Assembly: GCA_031407985.1 (NCBI GenBank)
Contig: JANOJB010000108.1
Span: 1-42,340, forward strand
Direction of reading: 5' to 3'
Origin: FEN-1088 sp031407985
GTDB lineage: Bacteria; Myxococcota_A; Polyangia; Fen-1088
DNA length: 42,340 nucleotides
This document shows positions 18,055 to 25,667 of the stretch, in pieces. The notes below the pieces were generated by a model. It was not told where the DNA came from, ran no database searches, and saw only the letters and a program-made list of their open reading frames with translations. Position numbers and translations under genes: made by a program. Within the stretch, counting starts at the first letter, position 1, and every line of letters begins with the position of its first letter.

Positions 18055-18779
18055 CTGTTCCGCACAAGATCCCCGCCCGCGAACGCGTGATCGTTGCCCT
18101 GGATGTTCCCGATCTGGCCCGACTGGACGAGCTGCTGCGGCGCCTGGAGGGGCAACCAGCGTTCTATAAAGTCGGCCTGGAGCTGTTCGTCGCCGAGGGA
18201 GAACGCGCGGTCGAGTTGGTGAAGAAGAAGGGCGGGCGTCTGTTCCTGGACCTGAAACTTCACGATATTCCCGAGACCGTGGCCCGGACGGTCGCGGCCG
18301 CCGCGCGCATCGAGGCTGACTTCCTGACGGTACACACCTCCGGCGGCTACGAGATGCTGCGGCGGGCGGCCGAGGCCGCCGCGGGGCGACCCAAGATCCT
18401 GGGCGTCACCGTGTTGACCAGTTTGTTGGAGGAAGACCTGCGCGCCGAAGGTATCGAGCTTACCGTGGCGGAAACCGTCCGCGCCCGCGCACGGGTTGCC
18501 GCCCGCGCTGGAATCTCGGGCCTGGTCTGTTCACCCCACGAAATCGACGCCGCCCGGGAGGTGTCGCGCGACCTGTTGTTGGTGGTCCCGGGGATTCGCC
18601 CGTCGGCCGGCGAGGGCGCGGCACCGGGCGATCAAAAACGCGTGGCGTCCGCAGCGCAGGCCATCACACACGGGGCCGACTACATCGTGGTGGGCCGCCC
18701 GATCCGCGACGCCGCCGATCCGGCACGCATGTTCGCGGCGACGGTCGCCGAGGTCGAAGCGGCGGCCGCCACCGCGTGA
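18051..18779 (+). CDS. pyrF: Orotidine 5'-phosphate decarboxylase
   Basis: PyrF makes UMP from OMP, the last de novo pyrimidine step. The 242-residue product has the DxKxxD active site as DLKLHD (D67, K69, D72). It also has the N-terminal VIVALDVPDL and the C-terminal phosphate-binding VVPGIRPSAG and YIVVGRPI segments. Group I OMP decarboxylases are this length. It overlaps proS (ATGA) and is overlapped by the methyltransferase gene (GTGA), the middle of a three-gene operon. Confidence 0.97.
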   Translation: MTVPHKIPARERVIVALDVPDLARLDELLRRLEGQPAFYKVGLELFVAEGERAVELVKKKGGRLFLDLKLHDIPETVARTVAAAARIEADFLTVHTSGGYEMLRRAAEAAAGRPKILGVTVLTSLLEEDLRAEGIELTVAETVRARARVAARAGISGLVCSPHEIDAAREVSRDLLLVVPGIRPSAGEGAAPGDQKRVASAAQAITHGADYIVVGRPIRDAADPARMFAATVAEVEAAAATA

Positions 18780-19540
18780 GCGACAGACCGCAAGCCTCCC
18801 CGCGCGTCGTTTTCGGCGTGCATCCGGTCGAGGAAATTCTGCGCGCCCGCCCGCGCGACATCGGGGTGCTGTACGTCGCCGAGGGAACCCGATCGCCCGA
18901 CATCGAACGCGTGATTCGCCTGGCGCGCGATCGCGGCACGGCCCTGGAATTCCGCCCGCGCCAGATGGTGGCGGATCTGGCCAAGGCGCCCGCGCACCAG
19001 GGTCTGGTGGCGATCACGGGCGCGTACCGGTACGCGTCGCTGGAAGACATCTTCGCGGCCGCGGCGACAGCGGGTGAGCCCGCGTTGCTGCTGCTGCTGG
19101 ACGGCATCACGGATCCGCACAATTTCGGCGCGCTGGTGCGCAGCGCCGAGGTCCTGGGCGCACACGGTGTCGTCATTGCCGCCCGCCACGCCGCGCCCGT
19201 CACGGGGACCGTCGTCAAGGCGTCGGCCGGCGCTACAGAGCGCATGCGGATCGCCGAAGTGTCCAACCTGCTGCGCACGATCGACGCGTTTCGCGAAACG
19301 GGCTTGCGGGTATTGGGCGCGGCCGCCGCGGGCGACACACCGGTCCTGGACGACGTCGATCTGCGGGGCCCGGTCGCATTGGTGATCGGCGCGGAGGGGC
19401 AGGGGATGCGCGAGGCCGTCGCGCGTCGCTGCGACGGACTGTTCCACATTCCCCAGCGCGGCGCGATCGCGTCGCTGAACGCCTCGGTCGCGGGCGCCAT
19501 CGCGCTGGCCGAGGCGGCACGCCAGCGGCGCCGGGGTTAG
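18776..19540 (+). CDS. rlmB: TrmH/SpoU-family 23S rRNA 2'-O-methyltransferase (RlmB-like)
   Basis: The 254-residue SPOUT methyltransferase opens with the substrate-binding domain start VFGVHPVEEIL. Catalytic motifs follow: LLLDGITDPHNFGALVRSAE (motif 1, with Asn and Arg), ALVIGAEGQGM (motif 2) and IPQRGAIASLNASVAGAIAL (motif 3). The N-terminal VFGVHPVEEIL and GLVAI features point to RlmB, which methylates G2251 of 23S rRNA, though a tRNA-modifying paralogue cannot be excluded. The start is GTG overlapping the pyrF stop by 4 nt (GTGA). It ends the proS operon and converges on the lectin lipoprotein gene. Confidence 0.92.
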   Translation: MSDRPQASPRVVFGVHPVEEILRARPRDIGVLYVAEGTRSPDIERVIRLARDRGTALEFRPRQMVADLAKAPAHQGLVAITGAYRYASLEDIFAAAATAGEPALLLLLDGITDPHNFGALVRSAEVLGAHGVVIAARHAAPVTGTVVKASAGATERMRIAEVSNLLRTIDAFRETGLRVLGAAAAGDTPVLDDVDLRGPVALVIGAEGQGMREAVARRCDGLFHIPQRGAIASLNASVAGAIALAEAARQRRRG

Positions 19541-19571
19541 CGCCCCACGGAAATCACTGGAGGGCTGGGAC

Positions 19572-19589
19572 AGCCGTCACGGGACGGCT
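19572..19589. terminator. Short hairpin between convergent operons
   Basis: AGCCGTC-ACGG-GACGGCT forms a perfect 7-bp stem and 4-nt loop, 31 nt after the rlmB stop and overlapping the last codons of the convergent lectin gene. No T run follows. It may act as a bidirectional terminator. Confidence 0.4.
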
Positions 19590-20593
19590 TCGCACAGAAA
19601 ACCGCGGGGATTGTCCTCCCAGTAGTCGAACCAGGTGCCGTCCATGAACAGCGTCGCCCTGTGATCGCAGGTGCACGGCTGTCCGTTGTTGCAGGGATCG
19701 CAGAAGCCATCGGGCTGTTTGGGCGGTGTCGCGTTCCAGTTGGTGTACGCCCAGGTTTCGTTGGTGACCCATCGGTAGGTTCCTGGTCCCGACACATCGT
19801 TGCCGGCCCTGCCGTCGGTGCCGCCGATCCAATGGTCGGTGGCGGTGGAGGTGAAGCGGGCCACGCCACGCACGAACTGGTTCTCGGCTTCTGAATGGAT
19901 GGTCACCAGATCGCCGCCGTCCGACTGGCAGCGCGTGCGCGCGGCCGGCCAGGTCGACGCGTCGGGGTGAAACCAGTAGCAGTGACCCCGGTTGTCCGTC
20001 GGGGTCACGAAGCCCTCGGCGTTCGGGTAGCGGCCACAGTTGGGTGGGGCGCCGCCGCTGCCGCTGCCGCCGGTACCCCGACCGCCACCTCCATCGGCGC
20101 CACCGCGTCCACCGGTTCCCATAACGCCGCCCGACCCCACGCCGCCCCCTGTTCCGGCGCCACCAGTGGAGCTACCGCCGGTCGCAGTGCCACCCGTCGC
20201 GGCGCCACCGGTCGAGCTGCCGCCGGTCGCACTGCCACCAGTCGCGGCACCACCAGTCGAGGTACCGCCGGTTCCGATCCTACCGCCGGTCGCGGCACCG
20301 CCGGTTCCCAAGGCACCGCCCGTTCCGGAGCCACCAGTTCCAACACCACCGGTTCCGATCCTGCCGCCACTGGAAACGGCGCCGCCAGAACCCAGCACGC
20401 CACCGCTCCCCGACGTGCCTCCGGTTCTGGAACCGCCGGTGGCCGCGATCCCACCCGATCCCCTATCCACGTCCGCGTCTGGCGACGTCAGGCCAGTCGC
20501 AGCGTCGCTTTGCAGGCCGGCGTCGTTTAACGAACACGCCGACCCGATGCTCACCCCCAGGGCCACCCACAACGCATGCCGTGGCGAGAGCAT
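19577..20593 (-). CDS. Lipoprotein with Gly/Thr-rich linker and C-type lectin domain
   Basis: The 338-residue protein has a signal peptide ending in GSAC (C20, a slightly unusual lipobox). A low-complexity GTGG/ATGG linker fills residues 45-181. A C-type lectin-like domain (about 186-338) follows, with paired cysteines, HCYWF, CQSDGGDLVTI, WIGGTD, YRWV, a WNATPP loop and a closing GFLCE. Such proteins sit on the cell surface and often bind sugars, but I cannot confirm the calcium-binding EPN/WND residues. GAGGAG lies 7 nt before the ATG. It follows the coiled-coil gene by 20 bp, probably in one transcript. Lipoprotein plus GTGG linker is a signature of Myxococcota genomes. Confidence 0.85.
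   Translation of the reverse strand: MLSPRHALWVALGVSIGSACSLNDAGLQSDAATGLTSPDADVDRGSGGIAATGGSRTGGTSGSGGVLGSGGAVSSGGRIGTGGVGTGGSGTGGALGTGGAATGGRIGTGGTSTGGAATGGSATGGSSTGGAATGGTATGGSSTGGAGTGGGVGSGGVMGTGGRGGADGGGGRGTGGSGSGGAPPNCGRYPNAEGFVTPTDNRGHCYWFHPDASTWPAARTRCQSDGGDLVTIHSEAENQFVRGVARFTSTATDHWIGGTDGRAGNDVSGPGTYRWVTNETWAYTNWNATPPKQPDGFCDPCNNGQPCTCDHRATLFMDGTWFDYWEDNPRGFLCEAVP
20051..20461. repeat. Coding low-complexity repeat (GTGG/ATGG units)
   Basis: This stretch encodes about 137 residues built from imperfect Gly-Thr-Gly-Gly, Ala-Thr-Gly-Gly and Ser-Thr-Gly-Gly units, inside the lectin lipoprotein. The repeat is in frame throughout, so copy changes in multiples of 3 bp would keep the gene open. 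It probably forms a flexible surface stalk. Confidence 0.85.
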
Positions 20594-20613
20594 GACGGGC
20601 TCCTCGCTACTGT

Positions 20614-21153
20614 CTATTCCCGATCGACGGCCCGTGGGACAGTGGCGCGCGGCAGGGGCAGCGGAGGCGGCAACGCACTGAACGAGTTGCTGGGCGTCGC
20701 ACCGGGCGGCGGAGGCGGCAAATGCCCGGTGGCGGCCTTCTCGGTCAGCAGCAGGCGTTCCTTCACGCTGGTGGTCTCCTTGAAATCGGCCTCCTGCGCG
20801 GCGATCTCACGCCGTCGGGCCTCCAGTTGCTTCTCCAGGTCGGCGACCTGTCCGTGAAGCGCGACGATGGTGTCCTGGACGGCCTTCTGCTTGCGGGTGG
20901 CGTCCTCGATGATGTCCTCGATCCGCACGTTCAGAGAATTCAGGGTGACACGCACGACGCGTACGACCAGCTCCAGGTTCTGATCGACCGGCAACGACCG
21001 CATCAGCTGCATGGCCTCGGCGATGCCATAGGCGGGCGACGATCCTCCTCTGTGGGGGCGGACGAACTCGGGCTCAGCTTCCATCTCCACGTCGACCGCA
21101 ACCTGCGGATTTACGTCCGCCCGTGACTCCGTCTTTTTCCCGAAAATAGCCAT
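20614..21153 (-). CDS. Coiled-coil protein of unknown function (179 aa)
   Basis: I do not recognise a named family. The 179-residue product starts MAIFGKK, has a short charged region, then a helical core (about 55-145) rich in heptads with VRVVRVTLNSLNVRIEDII and a long coiled coil (KQKAVQDTIVALHGQVADLEKQLEARR). The tail is Pro-rich (PPPPPG, PPPLPLP). There is no signal peptide or membrane helix, so it is probably cytoplasmic. The start at 21153 is preceded by GAGGGT; longer in-frame starts would overlap the divergent yhbY promoter region. It precedes the lectin gene by 20 bp. A structural or scaffold role is the only reasonable guess. Confidence 0.75.
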   Translation of the reverse strand: MAIFGKKTESRADVNPQVAVDVEMEAEPEFVRPHRGGSSPAYGIAEAMQLMRSLPVDQNLELVVRVVRVTLNSLNVRIEDIIEDATRKQKAVQDTIVALHGQVADLEKQLEARRREIAAQEADFKETTSVKERLLLTEKAATGHLPPPPPGATPSNSFSALPPPLPLPRATVPRAVDRE

Positions 21154-21296
21154 TTGCACCCTCTGTTTGGTCGTTGAGGCGGCAGCATACCCCACGGCCG
21201 GGCGAATGCTCCCCCGACTTACGTCCGCCCCATCCCCGCCTGGGTCCCCATCGTCGATCGCGATGCCCCGTGTTATACGCCCCCGCCAAGGACGCG

Positions 21297-21656
21297 ATGA
21301 CCTCCCAACCGCCCACCAGCCCCAAGAAGCGTTCACTGATGCCGTCGACCGAGCTGCGCCGACGTCTGCGCGCCCACGGTCACGCATTGTCCCCAATTGT
21401 TCACGTCGGCAAGGAAGGCGTGACACCAGGCCTGATTGGGCATCTGACGCTGGCCCTGTTCGACCACGAGTTGGTCAAGGTGCGCATGGGCACCGAATGC
21501 CCCCTGGACCGATTCGCGGTCGCCGAGGCACTGGCCGCCGTGCCGGGTGTCAGCGTCGTTCAGATCCTGGGGCGCACAATCCTGCTGTACAAGAGGCACC
21601 CGCAAGAGCCGCGCTTCGAGGGCAAACGCGCCGCCGCCACCGATCATTTGCTATAG
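21297..21656 (+). CDS. yhbY: YhbY-type RNA-binding protein (CRM domain)
   Basis: The 119-residue product matches the CRS1/YhbY (CRM) domain: LRRRLRAHGHALSPIVHVGKEGVTPGL, then LFDHELVKVRM, then a final VVQILGRTILLYKR. These proteins bind pre-50S ribosomes and assist assembly. AAGGACG lies just before the ATG at 21297; the ATG 39 nt later would also keep the domain. The N-terminal 15 residues are basic and Pro/Ser-rich. The next gene, asd, follows after 22 bp with its own good ribosome site. Confidence 0.92.
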   Translation: MTSQPPTSPKKRSLMPSTELRRRLRAHGHALSPIVHVGKEGVTPGLIGHLTLALFDHELVKVRMGTECPLDRFAVAEALAAVPGVSVVQILGRTILLYKRHPQEPRFEGKRAAATDHLL

Positions 21657-21678
21657 ATCGCGCCCGGAGGTTTCCCGC

Positions 21679-22755
21679 ATGTCGCGCATTCCCGTAGCTA
21701 TCGTTGGCGCCACCGGCTTGGCCGGGCAGCAATTTTTGGCCTCGTTGGCCGGTCACCCGATGTTCGAGGTCCGCAAGTTGGCGGCATCTCCGCGGTCGGC
21801 GGGCAAGAAGTACGCGACGGCGATCCGCGACGACAAGGGTGCTTCACGCTGGTTTTGCAGCGAACCCCTGGCGCCCGAGTTCATGGACATCACCGTCGAG
21901 GATTCGGCGGCCATGACCAGCGACGGCATCAAACTGGTCTTCTCGGCGGTGGAAGCCGACGTGGCCCGCGAGCTGGAACCGCGCTTCGCGCGCGACATCG
22001 CGGTGATCTCGACGGCCAGCGCGTTCCGCTATGAAGACGACGTGCCCGTGTTCCTGCCCGGCGTGAACTGGGACCACGCGGCCCTGATCGACATTCAACG
22101 CAAGAACCGCGGCTGGAAGGGTTTCATCAGCCCCGGCCCGAACTGCACGACGGTCGGCCTGGCGATGACGCTGCGGCCGCTGGACGTTGCGTTTGGCGTG
22201 GGCAAGGTGATCATGACGTCGATGCAGGCGCTGTCGGGCGCGGGGCGCAGCCCCGGCGTGTCGGCGATGGACGTCCTCGACAACATCGTTCCTTACATTC
22301 CCAAGGAAGAAGAAAAGGTTGAACGCGAGACCTTGAAGATCCTGGGGAAGATCGGTCCGGGCGGGATCATCCCCGCCAACATGCAGGTGTCCTGTACCTG
22401 CACGCGCGTGAACGTGCTGGAAGGCCACACGGAATCGGTCTTCGTCGAGCTAAAGCGCAAAGCCAGCCTGGACGAGGTCAAGGCCGCGTGGCGCGAGTTC
22501 GGTTCGGAGCTGCGTGTGCTGGGGCTGCCGTCCGCGCCGCACCAACTGGTGTCGCTGACCGAGGATCCCTTCAGGCCGCAGGTGCGCCTGGATCGAGACG
22601 CTGAGGGGGGCATGTCGACCGTGGTCGGCCGGCTGCGCGAGGATCCGGTATTGGGCGGCGTGAAGTACATGTTGGTTTCGCACAACACCCGCATGGGCGC
22701 CGCCAAGGGCGCGATCCTGGTCGCCGAGTATCTGACCAAGAAGAACTACGTCTGA
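21679..22755 (+). CDS. asd: Aspartate-semialdehyde dehydrogenase, archaeal/fungal-type
   Basis: Asd reduces aspartyl-4-phosphate to the semialdehyde for lysine, threonine, methionine and diaminopimelate. The 358-residue product opens with an NADP-binding GATGLAGQ (about 10-17). The catalytic cysteine sits in SPGPNCTTVGLA, and a later SMQALSGAGRSPG and GGIIPANMQVSCTCTRVNV segment is typical of the archaeal/fungal/chlamydial branch rather than the E. coli branch. CCGGAGG lies 7 nt before the ATG, which fixes the start. It follows yhbY closely and is probably co-transcribed. Confidence 0.95.
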   Translation: MSRIPVAIVGATGLAGQQFLASLAGHPMFEVRKLAASPRSAGKKYATAIRDDKGASRWFCSEPLAPEFMDITVEDSAAMTSDGIKLVFSAVEADVARELEPRFARDIAVISTASAFRYEDDVPVFLPGVNWDHAALIDIQRKNRGWKGFISPGPNCTTVGLAMTLRPLDVAFGVGKVIMTSMQALSGAGRSPGVSAMDVLDNIVPYIPKEEEKVERETLKILGKIGPGGIIPANMQVSCTCTRVNVLEGHTESVFVELKRKASLDEVKAAWREFGSELRVLGLPSAPHQLVSLTEDPFRPQVRLDRDAEGGMSTVVGRLREDPVLGGVKYMLVSHNTRMGAAKGAILVAEYLTKKNYV

Positions 22756-22849
22756 TCGGGACCGGATTCCGGGCCCCCGATCTGAGGTTGCGCGAAATCG
22801 ACGGGAGCGATCGTTACGAGACGGCCCTTTACCCGCGCTACGCCGAGTC

Positions 22850-23101
22850 TTTCACTACCGTGACCGGGAAGGTGTCGAAGTCGACATCGTCATCGAGCGC
22901 GGCGCTCGCAAGCTGGCCGGCGTGGAGGTCAAGGCGGTGGCCACGGTGACCGCTGCGGACTTTCGGGGGCTGCGCAAGCTCAGAGAGATCGCGGGGCGAC
23001 GCTTTGCCGGTGGCGTGGTCCTTTATGACGGCGAAACCAGCGCCAGCTTCGGCGACGGAATGCACGCTGTCCCGCTGCGCAGGCTGTGGGAGGCGACATG
23101 A
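22850..23101 (+). pseudogene. C-terminal remnant of a DUF4143-type ATPase
   Basis: An uninterrupted 83-codon frame with no start reads FHYRDREGVEVDIVIERG, then AGVEVKAVATVTAADFRGL, then GGVVLYDG and FGDGMHAVPLRRLW before TGA. This is the typical end of the DUF4143 half of AAA ATPases (PD-(D/E)XK-like D and ExK: VEVDIV ... VEVKA). The ATPase and most of DUF4143 are missing. The bases 22756-22849 between asd and this remnant, and 23102-23277 after it, hold nothing I recognise. Confidence 0.75.
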
Positions 23102-23277
23102 CAGCGTCGCGCGCGTTTTCAGGGCTGGCGAGACGACTGCTGATCTCGATGGCCGGGAACTCCCCGGTATTCACGGCAGCGTGGGGACACGGCCGGTCAT
23201 CAGCGTGCGGTGCGGAGCTAGGGGGGCTCGCCGCGCGATAGACAAGTCTCTTGAAGGCATTATCCTCCCGAGGGCGG

Positions 23278-24024
23278 ATGGGCGCACGCAAGTGGCTTCA
23301 TGGGGTGATCCTGGTTGGCGCATGCCTGCCTGTTGCTTGCGGCGATGACAACCGACCGGAAAGGATCGCTCTGTCGGTCATCGTCGCATGGAACCAGCAT
23401 CCGGTTTCGGTAGCCGACATGGGCTATCGCGTCTTCGTGGAGGGCCGTTGGACGGATCGCATCGACACGTGCGCGCAATTCCCCGATGAGCTGCGGGTCA
23501 CCGTCAACGGACTCGAAGCACCGCGCGTCGACGAGCGGCACGAATGTGATTTCGACACCTGGTTCGACAGCGGGCCGTTTCCTGTGGCCGATCCGGTCAC
23601 CGTGCGCATGCTGGACCGCGACCGCTTCATCGGTGAAGCCACGTTCGAAGGGATGTTCTGGGGGGCGGGGGCTCGCCTGATTTCGCCTTCCGTAGCCGAA
23701 GTCCGGCCCGGCGAACAAATCGTCGTCTCCTTTCCACCGGGCAAGGGTTTGCCGACCGCGATGGCCGGGCGCTGGTATGGGCTGGACGACGCGCCGACTC
23801 CGCAGCTGCCCTACACCTTGTCATCGACGAGCCCGGTGCCCGATCCCATGGCGTTCAGCACGCGGGTCCCCGACGAGGAATGGCTAGTCGGTCGAACAGT
23901 TCTGACCTTCGACACCCCGACCCAAGAGTATCTGTCCGGCCTCACCTGTCGCGGCTTTTCGACTTGCGGGATGTGGGCGCGCCACAATCTGGGCCCGATC
24001 TTTCTCGATGTGCGCCCCCCCTGA
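23278..24024 (+). CDS. Putative lipoprotein of unknown function (248 aa)
   Basis: A short basic start and hydrophobic segment end in LPVAC (C21) followed by GDD, as in many myxobacterial lipoproteins. The mature part is beta-rich with an even spread of Trp and Pro and four cysteines, including a C-x5-C near the end (CRGFSTC). I recognise no domain. GAGGGC lies just before the ATG at 23278; an in-frame TTG at 23251 has no ribosome site. It stands alone between the ATPase remnant and the HigBA pair. It is probably envelope-attached; the function is unknown. Confidence 0.75.
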   Translation: MGARKWLHGVILVGACLPVACGDDNRPERIALSVIVAWNQHPVSVADMGYRVFVEGRWTDRIDTCAQFPDELRVTVNGLEAPRVDERHECDFDTWFDSGPFPVADPVTVRMLDRDRFIGEATFEGMFWGAGARLISPSVAEVRPGEQIVVSFPPGKGLPTAMAGRWYGLDDAPTPQLPYTLSSTSPVPDPMAFSTRVPDEEWLVGRTVLTFDTPTQEYLSGLTCRGFSTCGMWARHNLGPIFLDVRPP

Positions 24025-24104
24025 ACGCCAGCGACGTCTCGCGTCCGGCTGTTTCTCCTCGACACCCACGTACACCGAAGCCCGTCGCGGCATACCACCT
24101 GTCG

Positions 24105-24125
24105 GTATACCCGATCGTGGTATAC
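24105..24125. promoter_or_regulatory. Operator-like inverted repeat before higBA
   Basis: GTATACC (24105-24111) and GGTATAC (24119-24125) form an inverted repeat around CGATCGT. A third, weaker half-site (ATACC) lies at 24092-24096. The TATACT at 24121-24126 could be a -10 box, so HigA binding here would block transcription. The position directly before the toxin gene fits autoregulation by the HigBA complex. Confidence 0.55.
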
Positions 24126-24134
24126 TGAACACCG

Positions 24135-24428
24135 GTGGCGATTCGGAGTTTTCGCAGGCGCGAGGTCGCGGATTTCTTCTTCGACGGGAGGGCCGAACGG
24201 CGTGCCGGATGGGCGGGCGTAGCGAAGATCGTGACCCGGAAGCTGGACATGTTGCACTACTCACAGAAGTTGAATGACTTGAAGTCACCTCCTGCCAATC
24301 GGTTAGAGGCGCTGAAGGGGGATCTCAAACGCTTCTGCAGCATCCGGGTTAACGACCAATGGCGGATCGTTTTTCGTTGGACGGACGAGGGACCCGAGGA
24401 TGTGGACGTGGTCGACTACCACGATTGA
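24135..24428 (+). CDS. higB: HigB-type mRNA interferase toxin (RelE/ParE superfamily)
   Basis: The 97-residue product starts with a basic AIRSFRRREVADFF and carries the family's LDMLHYSQKLNDLKSPPANRLEALKGD and a closing YSIRVNDQWRIVFRW-like strand (here CSIRVNDQWRIVFRW), then VDVVDYHD. This is the plasmid-killer HigB group, which cleaves ribosome-bound mRNA. The start is GTG close behind a TATACT box. The toxin gene comes before the antitoxin gene, the usual higBA order, and the antitoxin start is 12 nt after its stop. Confidence 0.93.
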   Translation: MAIRSFRRREVADFFFDGRAERRAGWAGVAKIVTRKLDMLHYSQKLNDLKSPPANRLEALKGDLKRFCSIRVNDQWRIVFRWTDEGPEDVDVVDYHD

Positions 24429-24439
24429 AGGAGCTTCCG

Positions 24440-24742
24440 ATGAGCGTTTACCGTGAGATGACCCGCAAACCGACGACGCCGGGTGAGATCCTTGACGAGG
24501 AGTTCCTCAAGCCTTTGGGAATGAGCCAGAAGGAGCTCGCCGAGCATCTGCGTTGCGACGTGAAGGTGGTCAATCGCATCGTCAACGGGCGCACCTCGGT
24601 GACGGCCGCGATGGCGCTGAAGCTGGGCGCCAGTTTCCGAACGTCGCCCGATTTCTGGCTGAACGCCCAAAAGGCGGTCGATCTGCACGATGCGCGGAGC
24701 CACGTGAGGCGCCTTCCGAAGCCTCTGCCTGCTGCGAGTTAG
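24440..24742 (+). CDS. higA: HigA antitoxin (XRE-type HTH)
   Basis: The 100-residue product has KPTTPGEILDEEFLKPLGMSQKELAEHL at the start of the helix-turn-helix, a recognition helix around KVVNRIVNGR, and SFRTSPDFWLNAQKAVDLHDA near the end. These are standard HigA/VapI-family features. It neutralises HigB and probably binds the palindrome at 24105-24125. GAAGGAG lies 7 nt before the ATG. After its stop, 24743-24811 holds short direct repeats (AGTGGCGAAG and GGTCGCCAG) but no gene. Confidence 0.93.
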   Translation: MSVYREMTRKPTTPGEILDEEFLKPLGMSQKELAEHLRCDVKVVNRIVNGRTSVTAAMALKLGASFRTSPDFWLNAQKAVDLHDARSHVRRLPKPLPAAS

Positions 24743-24811
24743 CCGTGGCGAAGTGGTGAAGTGGCGAAGGGACAGGCCGACGGTCGCCAGCGCCATGGAC
24801 TTGAAGGCGGC

Positions 24812-25666
24812 CTAGGGTCGCCAGGTCGCCAGCGCGGACATCAGCTCGCGCAGCGTCTCCCGCAACCGCACGAATCCGTCCGGCCGTGGCGCGAAGGCGT
24901 CCTCGTCCATGTACAGATCGCGCCGCACTTCGATCTGGATCGCATGAACGTTGTCCGCCGGGCACCCGTGGTGGGCGGTGATGAATCCACCCTTATAGGG
25001 ATCGTTGAAAGCCACGCTGTAACCGCGCGACTGGAAATGATTACCCACCATGCTGGACAGCGCCGGCGAGCAGCTTGACCCGTCGCGATCCCCGGGTACG
25101 ACTTCGGCCCGCGGGCGCCCCATGTCCCTGTGGCCCGCGCGCCCGACCGACGGCATCGAATGTCCATCCAGCAGCACCGCGAATCCGAAACGGTCCCGCG
25201 CCCGTGTCAGCGCCTCCCTGATCGCGCCGTAGTAGGCCGCGTGAATCGCCCGGCGCGCACGCCATTCGTCCAGCGTCAGCGTCCGCGCCAGCGCCAGCGC
25301 GCCGGTCGTGGTCACCGCCCAGACGAACCCACGACCATCGGCGTTCCGGGGGGCGGGGTGATCGGGGACCGCGATCGGCGATACGTCGTCGGGATCCCGG
25401 TTCATATCGCAAACGAACCGGGACAACGTCGCCGCCACGTACACCGGTTGTAAATCGAGATCCGCCGCGGCGTCCACGCCGTACAAACGGTCGACGAACA
25501 GATCAGCATCGCCGCGTACGTCCAAACGTGACGCCAGCGCGGCTTCAAATCCCCCGGTGGCGATGCCCGCATGCGGGACGCTCAACACGACCGGGGTCGG
25601 GGGTGGAATGATCATCCGCCGCCGAATCGTCGTCTGGGGATCGGGAAACCCGCCTGATGCCGCCAT
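24812..25666 (-). CDS. N-formylglutamate amidohydrolase family protein
   Basis: The 284-residue product matches FGase (PF05013): VVLSVPHAG with H32, a VCDMNRDPDD segment, LLDGHSM (about 166-171) and FNDPYKGGFITAHHG followed by HAIQIEVRRDLYMDE. The family hydrolyses N-formylglutamate to glutamate plus formate in histidine breakdown. No other hut gene is nearby, so the substrate may differ. It is the last gene of the seven-gene minus-strand cistron, starting 1 nt after the previous stop. The ATG at 25615 is an alternative start that would give a tighter family length of about 267 residues. Confidence 0.88.
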   Translation of the reverse strand: MAASGGFPDPQTTIRRRMIIPPPTPVVLSVPHAGIATGGFEAALASRLDVRGDADLFVDRLYGVDAAADLDLQPVYVAATLSRFVCDMNRDPDDVSPIAVPDHPAPRNADGRGFVWAVTTTGALALARTLTLDEWRARRAIHAAYYGAIREALTRARDRFGFAVLLDGHSMPSVGRAGHRDMGRPRAEVVPGDRDGSSCSPALSSMVGNHFQSRGYSVAFNDPYKGGFITAHHGCPADNVHAIQIEVRRDLYMDEDAFAPRPDGFVRLRETLRELMSALATWRP

Positions 25667-25667
25667 C

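Noticed and set aside
20051..20461. Regularly spaced repeats resembling a CRISPR array or satellite
   Set aside because: Units are short, imperfect, in frame and have no spacers; they encode a Gly/Thr linker.
22756..22849. Extension of the DUF4143 remnant back to the asd stop
   Set aside because: The frame stays open but the residues do not resemble the family before about 22850, so the boundary was set there.
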